NCBI RefSeq assembly: GCF_029227915.1 | Contig: NC_079887.1 | Location: 14,506,001-14,570,000, forward strand | DNA: 64,000 nt | Direction: 5' to 3' | From: Hydractinia symbiolongicarpus | Lineage: Eukaryota > Cnidaria > Hydrozoa > Anthoathecata > Hydractiniidae | Shown: positions 44,513-57,567 of the stretch, piece after piece | Numbering within the stretch: position 1 is the first letter of the stretch | Layout: each line of letters starts with the position of its first letter | Translations under genes and position numbers: made by a program | Notes under the pieces: generated by a model | What the model was told of the DNA's origin: nothing | Databases searched by the model: none | The model's input: the letters and a program-made list of their open reading frames with translations, nothing else

Positions 44513-47500
44513 ATGCCGCAAAGGTTGGATTTTATTGGAAAAGTTGCAGTCATAACCGGCGCTGGTGGTGGATTAGGAAGAGCATATGCACTAGAATTTT
44601 CTAAAAGAGGTGCTAGTGTGGTTGTCAACGATTTAGGTGGGAGCTTTCATGGAGATGGAAAAGACACTTCACTTGCTGATAAAGTTGTGGAGGAAATAAT
44701 TACAGCTGGGGGTAACTAGCTACCTGTTTTAATAATAATGATTTAATTTAAAAAAGATGCTAAGGTAGTTCATACAAACTGACAAAGTCTTTTCATTATT
44801 GCAGCTTGCAGTTGAAATGTTCTCCTTCGTGCTCTCCTTTGGGTAAAAAATTAACTTTTCACGGTCACACCTTCACAGTAAAAATCTTGCTTAACAGAAC
44901 TTACAAGACATATGGTCTTTTAATGTAGCTAAATAAAAATTAACCATCTTAAGTCTTCTCTTATAATAATACGGAGAGTGTGTCCGTATGCCTGTGTGTC
45001 TGTAACAGGCAAAGTGGATGTGTTCATTTTGCTTTGATGTCGCCAAAAATGCATTTTTTAGTATATATGTTAAATTTTCTGACCTTAGGGCACGACGTCA
45101 ATAAAACTACTTTAACGTCAATATCCTATATTAAATTAATGAAACCATTATAGTGCACCTAAAACTTTGAGTCTAAATAACTTGAAAACGAAGTGGTGAC
45201 GTCATTGATTTTTCACTGTGTAGGTAACTAGGGACCACCTAGGACCAATTTAGGTAATGTTCTCAAACCTTGGTCCCCAAATCCAATTTGGTATGGAGGG
45301 GTTGATGACGTCATCAAAAAACCATTAAACTCTACTATGCAACCGTTTGTCAAAAGTACATGATCCTATACATTTTATTGATCTGCGCTTCAAGATCAAT
45401 ACGGCAATGGGTATACCATTTTCCTAAAAAATGTTTTGGTACTTTCAGGAGACTTCTGACGTCAGCACAATTTTTCATTTCATTAACCGTTCATCAAGAG
45501 CACATGATTTTATATACATTTTCTTGATCAGCGTTTTAAGCTCTACACAAGAGAGGCAACATGAAAAGAATGTTCCAATTTTTTTTGTGTGGATGGGTTG
45601 CTGTCGTCATCAAAACATCTAAAACAACCTATTTTCTATTGTCCTTTTGACCAAGTGGATTTCTCCACGGGCCTTATTGACTAGTATATTTATAATGGTT
45701 TAACAACAAAAACATCATAGTTACGACATGTGTACACCATTTCATATAGCTGTGTAATCTGAACATTAGCTAGTGATTGGTTCACTGTTAAATTCTTTAA
45801 ATAAATTAAAGTTTCATGGTCAAAATCCTGTAAGACTAAGCATGTGTTATCGCTCTAAGTAACAAAGATCTACAACGCTGTATTTAATTCGACTCACAAG
45901 GTGAAGTATACCAATTCTTAACTCCAATATCATGGGGAAAAAATTCTTAGTCAATCAGTAACTTTAACAAAAATGTAAATCTATTTTTAAACTGCAATAA
46001 AAGGCATAGTACACTCAAACGAATGCACAACAAAAAAGATCAATATAGTCACATTTTATTATCAGCTTTATGTTTATACAGTTAATCAACATGTCCTTGA
46101 TTTACATAAAAATAAGATTACGAAAAAAAATAATTATATAAGGAAACTTATCAAGAAAAACTTTTCCAGGAGAAAACACAGGGATCTGAGCCTTGATTTT
46201 CAACTCCCCAGTGTCCTTGAATGGTTATACTTTATATAATTCTGATCTGTAAATTTATGTGCAAGCTAGTTGTAACATTGGATGTATGTATGCACATTTA
46301 AAATATTCTACTTATACATAATTGCTTGTGTTTTTGCAACTACTTTGCAAAACTACTCTGGCTTTAACCCTTCCCGTCCCGTTCCCTGACTAGTCCAGGA
46401 TATTTCTACGCTAAAATAATCTCGATCCTGGACAGGGATTTTACTAGGACCACTTTGAACGGCCCTCACAACCACCCGGTATCTTTAAAACTAACAAGAT
46501 CGATTTTTTTTAACACTAGAATAATTTATTTCTTATTTGCGCCTGATCTGACGATTTTTAAGTTCGGCAACCGTATGTTATGCAGATTTGCTTTTCAAAA
46601 TTAAAACAAAGATGGCGACTGGATTTAGCGCATGCTGTGACTTTCCTTTTATATATTTACAATTCTTACTGAATTGTCTATTACTGGGTTCAAACTGGGA
46701 CTTAGATAATGCTTTATGACCATTTTTTAAAAAAGAGAAATACCTTACATGCATTTTAAACATAGTATATATGCTTTAAATTAGTTGTTAAGGTTTATTT
46801 TAGACTAATATTATAAAAGTTACGAAAAATGTGTTTTCTGCTAAAAACGCCTGGAATCAGGGACATAATGTGTTAAAAAATGCCTGGGGCGGGAAGGGTT
46901 AACATCTTGCTGACTCAACATCTTGCTAAAATGTTTTCCAGATGAAATCCTTTACCTTTATTATAACATTAATTTTTCTAGGAAAAGCTGTTGCTAACTA
47001 CAACTCTGTTGAGCATGGAGAAAAGATTATTGAAACCGCCATTCAGAATTATGGCAAGATTGACATTCTTGTCAATAATGCTGGTATTTTGAGAGACCGA
47101 TCTTTTCTCAAAATGAGTGAGAAAGACTGGGATAAAATCTTTGAAGTATGTCAAAATCCTCTTTACCTTCTGTATTTTCTCTTACTCATGTTTTGAACAC
47201 TTTAAGTGTTTAGGTCCTAACTTGTGTGGGTATGACATATTTTAGGTGTGTACAGTACTGCTTAAATTTAACTTTACATGCACACCATAGTTATCACCTT
47301 CACACCAGCAGGGAGAACTTTTGTTGTCATGGTTAACCTATAGATACTATATGTGTGAACTATTTTAGCATGTTGAAAACAATGCAGTTCATTTCTTGCA
47401 ACTAAATTTGTTTAGCTCATATAAATTTTGCAAAAAGTTTAACCTGTTTTACATGTGAGTAGTAATATGCCTAAAAACACATCCTACAAAAGTTTCAAGA

Positions 47501-50500
47501 TCCCTGTATTTTGTTCTAGATTGACGAGAAAATGACTGTATGACGCTCAAAAATCGTCGCATTTTGATCTGAAATGACAAGAACATGTCTCCTTGTTGCT
47601 TAAGTTTTGCTGTATTTTATACTGAAATGACAAGAAAGGAACCTACAAATCTAAAAATTGGTGTATTTCGTTCTGAAATGTCCCATCATAGCTTAAAAAG
47701 TGCCATATTTTAGTCTAAGAAGACAAGAAAACAATTTTTGTGTTTTTATTGGAAATGACAAAAACATGATTCTACAAAGCTTAAAACTCGCTGTATTTTT
47801 GTCAGAAATGATGAGAAAACGACAGTGCAACGCCTAGAAATCGCTCCGTTTCTATCTGTTTTGGTAGAAAACATCCATCATAGCCTCAAAATCGGCTGAT
47901 TTCATTTTAAAATAACAATTAAATCTTATTGTCAACTTCTGCACATGATGATAAGCAATTAGGGTTCATGTGTAAACAAAAGATTGAAAGTTCTTTATGT
48001 AGACATAAGGTTGTTGCGTGAGGTCTTATAAGTTGCGTATATATATTCATATAAAGTTACATTCAAGCAGTAATGATGATTGGGCAGTTAAGGCTCAGTC
48101 TTTGTGCAGCAATGCTAGAAGTCGTAGGATTAACGATTTATTCATTCAGAAATTTAGTGTAACTGTTGATGTTATTAGAGTTGCTGTCAATAAAAAATAG
48201 GGTTCTCTGGAAATTATTTTATGTGAATGTCTTAGTTCTCATACTGGCATTGTTGGAAAAAGTAGTTATGCGCGAGAAGTGAAGGAAACGACTAGGAGAG
48301 AAAGGGAAAGTGATTGCAACAAAATCTAAAATCATGATTTATAGAATTTAAGCCAAATGTGATAAGTTACCTTTGCTGAGTTTGTGAAAAAGGGTAGAAA
48401 CTTAGTAAAGTTTAATAGTTACTCAATCAGACCTTTAACACAAAGTATTTTTTAGCTCAAAAGAGGTACAACAGTAGCTGGATAGAGATACATGAGAACT
48501 TCTCTTGCTTTATGTATATAAATAATATTTTTGGCATGTAGGTTCTGCTTCATTTAGCAGAGTCTTGAGGATTGAGGTTAAATGTACGTTGTTAGGCCCT
48601 TTTAAAAAGTGTTAATGTTGTATGAGAGACATTGGTAGTGTAGCAGAAGGATCTTGACTGTTAAAGGAATGATATAAGAATGGTTGGGTAAATATATAAG
48701 GCAGAGACAGAAATGGTTTAGATGAGCTAAGAAGCAGCCTATCTTAGTCAAAAGTGTTGAGACAAGGCAGCCAATTTCACCACAAGTTTATCACAACAGG
48801 CAGGTTTTGCCAAATTTTAAACTTGTCAATCTTCAGAGTGAACTTAGGATCTTGGGTTATTTGGTCCAAACTCTTGAAATGTGCTTATTGTTGCTTAACT
48901 GCAGCATGGCAATTTTCCACGAATTTTGTGGATGTCGATTATTTTCATGTGTGAGCGGGCTAGAGAGTGCAAATTTAAAAGGCTGTCTGTCTGAACTTTG
49001 TGTGTGTAAAAGTAACTGTATTGACCATTTGAAGCCTTTCTACATATTTAAAAATGGACGGAAAAAAGTTGCCTTCGTCTAGATATTTTTTGTCGAAGAT
49101 TGTAGGTATACTTACAGTTTAGAAATGTTATCCACAGCAGAAGATTGTTGACCAGGGAACTTAGAGATAATGGGGGACGATAGTTAGGTAAAAAGATGTA
49201 AAGACTTAATGGTTCCTGGATCGAAGCCCAGACATAAGCTGGGAAAGTTAGGCAGGAAATAATAAGAAGGGACTTGTTGCAGTGGATTGACACAACTGAC
49301 ACAATCTATAGGTCGGATTATAAAAAGCCATTGATTGTCCTCCTCTAACCTATGCTAGAAAACAGACTTTATGACAAGGATCCAGGGATGATGACTTTAA
49401 TACAACTTTGCAGTTGAAAGGAACATTTATAAAATTTATCTTGTCCCTGTTGGTCCACTATGACTTCAGTATTTTGAATCTAAAATCTTGAAACAAAGTG
49501 ATTAAACAAATCGATTCAAATTTCTAGTTCTACTTGCCCTACAGTGGATCCTGAAGTTGTGTGCTAGTCAGTTGGGTTTGTGGTCTGATTTTCTGGTGTA
49601 TTTACTTTTAGGTACATGTTAAGGGAGCTTTCAAAGTAACAAAGGCAGCATGGTTGCATATGCAAGCGCAAAAATATGGTCGTATTGTGATGACCACGTC
49701 ACCTGCTGGTTTGTATGGAAATTTCGGTCAAGCTAATTACTCTGCAGCTAAAATGGCGTTAGTGGGATTAGCAAACACATTAAGCATTGAAGGAAGAAAG
49801 AAAAATATTTTAGTTAACACTGTCGCCCCTTTAGCTGTTACTAGAATGACAAAGGATTTGATGCCTGGTTTCGACTTACAACCCGAACATGTTGCCCCTT
49901 ATGTGGTATTTTTATGTCATGAATCTTGTAACGAAACAGGGAGCATTATTGAAGTTGCTGGTGGATTTGCTTGTAAAACGCGATTGCAAAGAGCCAGAGG
50001 TGCACAGCTGCGGCAATACGTCAGTGATTCTCCATCAGTTGAAACAATCGCTAACTCCTGGGATAAGCTTACCGACTTTTCTGTGACATCTAATCCCAGT
50101 AGTGCTGATGAAGCTGCGCAAGAAATTATTAATACAATGCAAAAACTTCCTGAGGAACCTGTGCCTGTTAATGCTCCACCTCATGAAAAAATGATGGCAT
50201 ACAACTTTCCTGATTGCTTTTTTTCCTACACTGAGGAGGATGTCATTCAGTATGCTTTGGGTGTGGGTGCTACTTTACCAGACGATGACCTTTTCTTATA
50301 TGAAGGACATTCTTCCTTTTCTACACTTCCAACATTCGCTACTATAATGGGTCAGGTAGGTTATTTCCACTTCAATGAAAATACGTTTCAATTATGCTTA
50401 ACCGACCAAGAGCAATAATGCTTAACAAGTAAGTAGAATATAATTTTAAATTCAAAGAAGCAAAACTGAGCTAAAGTTTCCATACATTTTTATCAGCAGA

Positions 50501-53500
50501 ACATTTATTTTTTTTATTTCAAGAGACCTAAAAGACCTAAAATATCTTCCCTTTATGGACAAAAAATCCTCTTCCCACCCTGACAAAGCTTTAAGGCATC
50601 CTTAAATAACACATGAAATAATTGTGTTCCAGCAAACTAAACTTTTATATGTTTTCGCGTATTTTAAGGTTTCTTTTCTCTTTTTTAAACATTCCTTCAT
50701 TTGCACAGTCATGCTCTAAATTTAACATTATCTACACGTAACGTTATCTTTTCCCACTTGTAAAAGTTGGATGTCTAGAAACGCCCTTTTTTCGGTGTTC
50801 TAAGTTAATAACTTCTGTTAGAAACATAGTTGTGTTATGTTATATTGCTATAGTAAATTTTTGTTTTATAGGGCGCTGTTTTTGGACAGTTTGCGGAAGG
50901 GATTCCTGGACTTGAAGATGTGGATGTCAGCCGAGTTAGTATTAGTCTTAATGTCATAATTCAGACCATCTCAGGTTATAATGTTGCCTATCTCTTTTAA
51001 AATTAATCTGCCATTTTGTTCTCTAATTAAGTGTTAACATACATAAACTTTTTTTGTAAACAACCCTAGTTTCGGGGTAAATCCGTGGGTTGTTTAAGGG
51101 AGGGAGCCTTTTTTGACTCTCAAGTTGCTTAGTTGGTTGCTAACACCTAATTATTTTGCTGACACACTACTTGTAATGTGCACCTTGACTTTAGAAACAC
51201 ACTAGAAGGGTGTTTGCACACTGAGTATATTTGTTTTCTGAGAAGACTTTGCCACAATTCATCTGGAAAAGTTGCCGGAGTAAAGTGTTCAAGGAAGGCC
51301 CGAAGGCTGCTAAGCAATTTCCTTATTTTTGCTAAAGTTTAAGGCCTAGACTCTGAGCTGAGATACTTTAACTTTTACCAAATATTTGTTTGGACGTTTT
51401 GACATTAAAAAGATTTCACTAAAGCATGCCAAACTTTAAAATAAATCAAGCACATATTATTATATTTCTTTTTCTTTAGGTTCTCCATGGTGAACAACAT
51501 ACGAAAATTTATAAGCAGATACCACCATGCGGCAAAGTTCGATGCAGTGGTAAAGTTGTTGACGTATTGGACAAGAGGAAATTTTGCCAAGTTATAGTCG
51601 AGAATAATATTTATGACGCTAAAACAGACGATCTGCTTTGCCAGAACCAATTTGTAGTGTTGTTTGTTGGTGTTTCTGGTATTGGACGAAGAGGAAAATC
51701 TAAAGTTCAGGTTTTTAAGTAATATCTTCGCAGTCCGATTGAAATATATATGACAAGCTCCAATATTTTTCTTGAATAAATTTTGATGGTAAAAATTAAA
51801 GCTTACCTATAATGTGAAAAACAAGTTGAAGTATTTATTGGTTTCCGAGTTGTAAAAGTTTGAAAAGTTAAGCTACTTATGCGAAATTAGGACATTATCG
51901 ATTAGATGCTCAGAAACACTTGCTGGTATGAATGTCAGGGTAACTACGTAGGTGTCAAAAGAATTCAAAAATCTTGAGATCCGATTGAATTTTTTTCAAA
52001 AACAAAAATAATATTCATAGACAATGTCTTTCATATGAAGCCAACTTGTTTTTTCGCAGGAGGTGAGCTTTAAAAACGCACAAATGTGACGTAAATTGGT
52101 TTAAAGGATGAAATCTACGTAAAACGGTAATTATAGGTTCCATCTCTACCCCCGCCTGCAAGAGCAGCTGATGCCGTATACGAGGAGAAAACAAGCGTTA
52201 ACCAAGCTGCTCTGTATCGTCTGAGTGGTGATAAAAATCCTTTGCATATTGACTCTGGTTTTTCAACTGCAATGGGTAGGTTTTATTATAACTATATTCT
52301 TTGAAGCTTTTGTGATAAATGTACAAAATTTATAAGATATGTTTTTTTTTCAGGTTTTGAAACACCTATCCTGCATGGTCTCTGCACTTATGGTTATGGA
52401 TTTCGCCATGTTCTCAAAACGTTTGGTGATAACGATAGTTCGTTGTGTATGGGAGTCAAAGCACAGTTTTCCAAACCTGTGCTTCCTGGCCAAACTTTGC
52501 AGACAAAAATGTGGTTGGAGGGCCGTCGAGTTTACTTTCAAACTAGTGTGAAAGAAAATGGATCGGTTGTTCTCCGCAATGCATATGTTGATTTTGTTGC
52601 TGATGTTCAGGTTAGCGTAGAATACTTATTTTTGTTTATCAAATAATGTTACACCTTATTAATTTTCAATGAAAATGTTTATACGCGCATCGCATCAAAA
52701 TCAAATGGTCTGATAGTAAAAGCTTTTAATAGTGGCCAAAATAGCCGTTTTTTGGTGTCTAGAAATGACTAAACAACATTATTTGGACATTGCTTTGTAG
52801 CTGGGTAGGCGTGTGAGCCAAGTAAACAAGGTCTGATGTGTGCCAGCCTCACTTTCACAATGTCTGCATTATGGAAAAACCCGCGCACAGCAAATTAGTG
52901 AATAAAGTACCCGGGGTACTTCTTTCAGAAGTCATAACTTTTATTGGGCACTGATTTAGCGTTAAAAAATTTTTCCCTTTTAACTTTTATTGAGGCTTTT
53001 GATTAAAAGTAATGTTTATTTTCTACTTTGCGAGAGGTAATGAAATTTTTGGGACATGAGTAAATTATTTTGAATTCTAAAAAAAACGGCTGACATCTGT
53101 GTAAGAGTGCAGAAGTATGTTGTATTTGTTATATGTATATTGGTTACCAGGTAGAAAATATATATAAGTGCTGGAATAAAATACAGACCAGATTTAAAGA
53201 TTATTTGGCCCAGTGAAAAAGCGCGCACTAGTAAAATGACCCCATTACATTGCCGTTCTTGATCTTGATCATTTTTAAATACAATATTTTACTATTGACA
53301 TTCTTATTAAAAAAGAAATATTCTTCCAGGTAGGACGTTTTTTTACTGACGTCTGAAACCAATTTTTTGATATTTAGTCTAGTAGTTTAACAAGGATCGA
53401 GGTCATAGCATTATTAACACGTGAGAATTTATAGTGCCATATAAAATTAGAGAGTTGGCCTACTTTTGTGATATGTGACGTCATTTCTCATTCCTGTTAC

Positions 53501-55342
53501 GTCATCAAATTTATGTATTTTGAAAACGAAGAAATGTCAGTAACATTTTTGTTTGGAATCCTTAGTAAAAACAAAGCAAATTGAAAGTAGGAAAATGAAT
53601 AAATTGTTACGCGTTACAGAAGGTAACAATGAAAAACACATTTTTGATCCTCAAAAAACGTGCGCAATGTTTTAAAAATGGCAATTTGCAAGAGATTCTA
53701 CATAATTTTTTTTTAATTTTTTTTGTCTCGGATTGTAATTCGCACTTAGAAAATGAAATGTTTCTGATAATAATGGTAAAAAAAATGCTTACGTTTGCCT
53801 AAAGGCGTAAATATCGCTTTTCGCGAAAAAGTATGTCGCCGGTTTGTAAATTCGCAAACGTTTTTATGCAATATTTTTTTCCAGTGTTTTTAATTGGGAA
53901 AATTTATTTAGCTTCTATGAATTTTTATGATTTCTAGCGTTCAAAACCTGCGCTCGTCACCACGAAGCAATGCAAGTCGTCATCAAATGACAATATGGAA
54001 GTTGTTCACACTGCTTACGGAATACAACTTGACAAACCAACTAATGTGTTGACCAGAACAGGGCGTGGTTTTCCGTTCCAAGTTATCGACAGTAATAAGG
54101 CTGAAGGTACTTCTTTTTTCAATGCATAATTTGTAATTTCTTACGTTTTCCGACGTACACACCAAGAATTAGCCGAAATCGCTTTGACATCCTGGTTAAA
54201 AAATTTTTTTTTCTGTGCTCATCCATAATATTAAGTTGTATAAATAGCAAAGACTTAAGGATTGTTTTCAAGAAATTGTGGAGAAAAAAGGAGACTAAGT
54301 ACGACTCACATAATAGAAAGTAGTGCCTGCTCTAAAGTAATTTTTACCTGCGTTAATTCATAAGATACAACGTTTTAACTTACTTCAAGCGAAAACCAAA
54401 CGAAAATAAATGTAATATTTTTCAAGATTGAATGGTCGAAAATAGTTTTTGATTTATTCGAAAGCTCGTTTTAAAATCAACCTGTTCAGTCTTCAGGCTG
54501 TAGGGTGTGAATAATGTCATCAAAAATTACGGCTGCCGAGAACAATGTCGCTTAAAAGAGCTAAAGTCGACCTGTGGGTTGCAAAAGAGTTACCGTGTCC
54601 TTTTTCGCGACAAAATCTAATATTAACAATCAAAAAAGAAAATTACCGTCTCACAAATTACCTCCGTTGACAATAATTCCTTACTCTAATTAACTGCATA
54701 AATTTTAAAGAATGCCACATGCATCCATGAAGAATTGATTAAGAATTGATGAAAAATAAATTGATGAAAATATATTGATAAAAAGTTTAAAAAATATTTA
54801 ACAGGTCTAAAGGCACGTGTGCAAGTGTTGGCGAAAGTTACCATTTTATCATGTGTAGGTTAGATAAGCAGCGTTTGAATTACTCAAGTAGCACTTTTTC
54901 ACACGTTACCTATACGGAATAATCCACGTTAGAGAACTCACAATGGCTCCGAAATTAAAGAAGATAAAAATGGCTCCTCGTACGTCCGCAACAATTGGAT
55001 TATTTTGAGACTTAACTAAATAATCTAAGTCCGTTGTAAACATTGACAAGTGAACTTTGATAATCATAAAAATGGTCTAAATAACTTCCTGTAGGGACGA
55101 ACTTCGAAATTTTGTAGGGCACTGTAAATTGTGCAAAAACTATTTGTTGTTTTTGCAATTTTTTTTTGTTTTTAGGTAATGAAATTCTGTCGTGTACAGT
55201 CAATATATCTGAAAGTGCATTAGCTGACGGAAGGTTGAGACCGATGGAGGCTTTCATGCGGGGCGAGCTAAAAACTTCTAATAAAGTATTGCTTACAGGT
55301 AGTATAGCGGATATATTCAAAGATTGTGCATCAAAATTATAA
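44513..55342 (+). CDS. HSD17B4: Peroxisomal multifunctional enzyme type 2 (17-beta-HSD type 4), 9 exons, 710 aa
   Basis: Exons: 44513-44711, 46982-47145, 49612-50355, 50872-50934, 51480-51710, 52137-52275, 52354-52610, 53938-54106, 55176-55342. All introns are GT-AG and all phases join. The protein carries out two steps of peroxisomal beta-oxidation: hydration of trans-2-enoyl-CoA and NAD-dependent oxidation of (3R)-hydroxyacyl-CoA. Residues 1-300 are the SDR dehydrogenase: TGAGGGLG at 15-22, NNAG at 98-101, and catalytic Ser151, Tyr164 and Lys168. A hot-dog-fold hydratase 2 region follows, with [13 protein letters not shown] at 494-506 (Asp499 and His504 catalytic). Residues about 605-707 form a shortened SCP2-like domain. 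The chain ends SKL, a canonical peroxisomal signal. Length is near the usual 735. A DNA transposon ends 58 bp upstream of the ATG, and a Helitron-like element lies in intron 1. Confidence 0.95.
44712..46981 (+). other. Intron 1 of HSD17B4
   Basis: The donor is GTAACT and the acceptor TTTTTCTAG. It contains the Helitron-like element at 44959-45684. The remainder is AT-rich, with no exon-like frame. Confidence 0.85.
44959..45684 (+). mobile_element. Helitron-like non-autonomous element in HSD17B4 intron 1
   Basis: The 3' end has a 5-bp hairpin (GTGGA, loop TTTC, TCCAC, 45655-45668), then GGGCCTTATTGA and terminal CTAG (45681-45684) followed by T. The 5' end TCTTATAATAATACGG resembles the TCTATATTATAATGCC start of the mini-Helitron. 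Internal blocks match the copies at 8280-8620 and 36970-37472. It is on the same strand as the host gene, about 730 bp long, and has no coding capacity. Confidence 0.6.
47146..49611 (+). other. Intron 2 of HSD17B4
   Basis: The donor GTATGT and the acceptor TACTTTTAG frame a 2.5-kb intron. It contains a degenerate minisatellite at 47515-47930. The stretch 48740-49080 has two overlapping open frames without recognisable domains. Confidence 0.85.
47515..47930 (+). repeat. Degenerate minisatellite in HSD17B4 intron 2
   Basis: About eight imperfect units of roughly 40-60 bp are recognised by a core like TCTGAAATGACAAGAAAAC, near 47520, 47571, 47622, 47671, 47712, 47751, 47799 and 47858. Each is followed by an AAAATCGCTGTATTTTG-like block. 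Divergence between units is high, so the array is old. Confidence 0.65.
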
Positions 55343-57168
55343 ATGTTTCGAAGTATACTTCAGGGGATGGACGAACGAGTTATGAAATATGGTGGTAAAT
55401 ATGGTCTTTAACCGTGTTTTTTGCATATATTTATTTTTATGCAACGATATCTGATTGCATAAAGGGTGACCAAGCGCTTTATAATAACTGAAAGTTTTCA
55501 CCCATCTCTTTGAATCTTTATCAACATTTTTTTTGTGTCTCACAGTCGTACCATTTCTTACCGATTTTTTATTGTTAATTTAGTTAAAATAATCTTAAAC
55601 TGACAAATGTTTACATTTTTAGCTCGGTTTTCTCCGAATTTTTTTTAACTTATCTACTTCAGTTCGTGGTTTTTCGGACATATTATGGCTGGGGACAGAA
55701 TCCGCCCCCTTCCTTTGATTAAATAGGATTAAAGTTATATTTCTAGATGGAATACATTTTTGTTTCCTTTTTACTATTTTTTATAATGAAGATAGATATG
55801 TTCAATTTAAACTACTGTTTTTACTAGTAGTTCTAAGTTTGTTCGTATAAGGTGAACAGACCTTGTTTCCTATGATGAAGCACTTAAGTCTATTTTCCTT
55901 ATCGTGAATTTCAAATTACGATATCGCAATGACTGCAACACGAAAATGAGAGAATAGATTCCTTTCTTTGTAAATCGAAGTTGCAATGGCGTTCAGTGCA
56001 TTGAAAAAAGGCAGTGCATGTTGGTTTAATTTGAGGTTAGAAGTATTTCACGTACTTAGTTTCTGCTGCATTATTCGAATCCTTTGAAATCCTAACCCTC
56101 TAGATTGAATAAAATGCTTTTAAATTTTAGCGCAATTATCTTTACTCTTTAGTGAACCTTTTTTATGTTTCAAAAATTGTATGTTTATGTAGTTTCGACA
56201 AGAATTAACAATTACGTTCGATGATAAAGATTGTCGGCAAAAAATCATGGATCTTAGTTTTTTGAATAACAGAAAAGACATGTATTTGATGTATGGAATA
56301 TTATCGTTCTTTGTAATTTTTCCCTAAAAGTTGAACCAAACAAATCTACAGTCGGAGAAGCCGGTATCCGTAGAAAATACTAAAAATGCTTATTAAATAT
56401 TTGTCACTGTCACTGACGCACATTGACAAACTGTGACCCACTTTTAGAAGTGAAGCTGACGAAGTATAAAATGTTTATGACGGCCAAAAACCTTGGTTCG
56501 ATTCTTGTTAATAACAATCATAGACAGAATAAACAATATGGCTAATTTTGACTTTATTGATCATATTGATGGTATTAGGGGCCGCATTTTGAACTTCTTA
56601 CGGTTCACATAGATATAGTTAAATCCATACTCGTAAAACATGCCAATTCCTCCTGACGTCAACACAACAATTTTTCTTAAATTTTGCGACATTTGTGGAC
56701 TGTGATGCGGACTATTTCGTTGTTAGGGTGCGTTACTAGTGAAATTCACACGCTCTCTACCTAGCCTAAAGTTACGCAAAAGTAACGACTTTGTAGACTT
56801 CTGGACGTGCAGTAGTCCACCCTTTTGTTTGTGGTTGATTAAAATTATATGCACCGTAAAACCCAACCTCGTTTCCAGGGCTTTTTGTCTCCTCGGCGAC
56901 GCGCTTATTATTAGGTTTGACGATAAAGTTCGTCTCGCCGTCCGGTATGCAAAAGGAGACAACAGCTCCTGGGATCAAGGTTGCGCAAAACCTCGAAAAT
57001 AATACATACCATCCGCACCAAATATAAACCCTCTCTGCAAATCAGCCCTCTATTTCTTAATTATATTTTCACCCTCAAAAAACTTTCATTCTTAAAATTG
57101 ACAGCAAAATTGACAACAATTGTCTGCTGTAATCTTTAATGTTATTTCCACTCCGTTGATTATTTAAC
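55343..57168. other. 3' flank of HSD17B4
   Basis: No gene recognised. An AATAAA occurs at about 56108-56113, some 770 bases after the stop, and could serve polyadenylation, though closer variants may be used. A block at about 56865-56925 is a diverged copy of 28741-28800 (dispersed repeat). Confidence 0.35.
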
Positions 57169-57567
57169 GAGTTTCGCAGCTTTCGCAGTTTGAACTGGAC
57201 GGTAGGCGTCCGTCTGATCTGTTATTTGGGTATTTAACTGATCCTGAAAGTAAAACACGCAGCATTATATTTGAGGTTAAAATAGCGACTGATGAAATTA
57301 CAATGCCGCTATAACGCAAGAAAACTCCTCCCTCTTTCGTGATATTTGTTAAAAAAATAAACGTAACTAAACATTTTGTTTCAGCTTATTTTGTTTTCCC
57401 ATGTGTCAGCAATTTTAACACCACAAACCGTGGTGCAATGCTCAAATCTGAAACAACAAATTGTTATTACCGTAACGAACATTTTGCATGTGAAAACATG
57501 CTTAGTCTTTCTTGATCGTTACCAGCCTTTTTTTTACCAGCTGTCGGAAATTTTATGCAAGAATAAA
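57169..57567 (+). other. Two adjacent exon-like open stretches of unknown identity
   Basis: Stretch one (57169-57312) is open for 47 codons with mixed, protein-like composition (a segment reads DGRRPSDLLFGYL). Stretch two follows an acceptor-like TTTTGTTTCAG and is open from 57385 to a TAA at 57567, with ILTPQTVVQCSNL and later hydrophobic segments. A donor-like GTTAAA sits near 57277. No family recognised, and no upstream exon found. It could be chance. Confidence 0.2.

Noticed and set aside
48740-49082. Possible gene or retroelement fragment in HSD17B4 intron 2
   Set aside because: Two open frames overlap, but no domain motif could be recognised and flanking frames are full of stops.
56739-57002. 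87-codon frame with a GDALIIRFDDKVR segment
   Set aside because: It overlaps the dispersed repeat shared with 28741-28800, and stop-free frames occur on both strands. Treated as repeat-derived.
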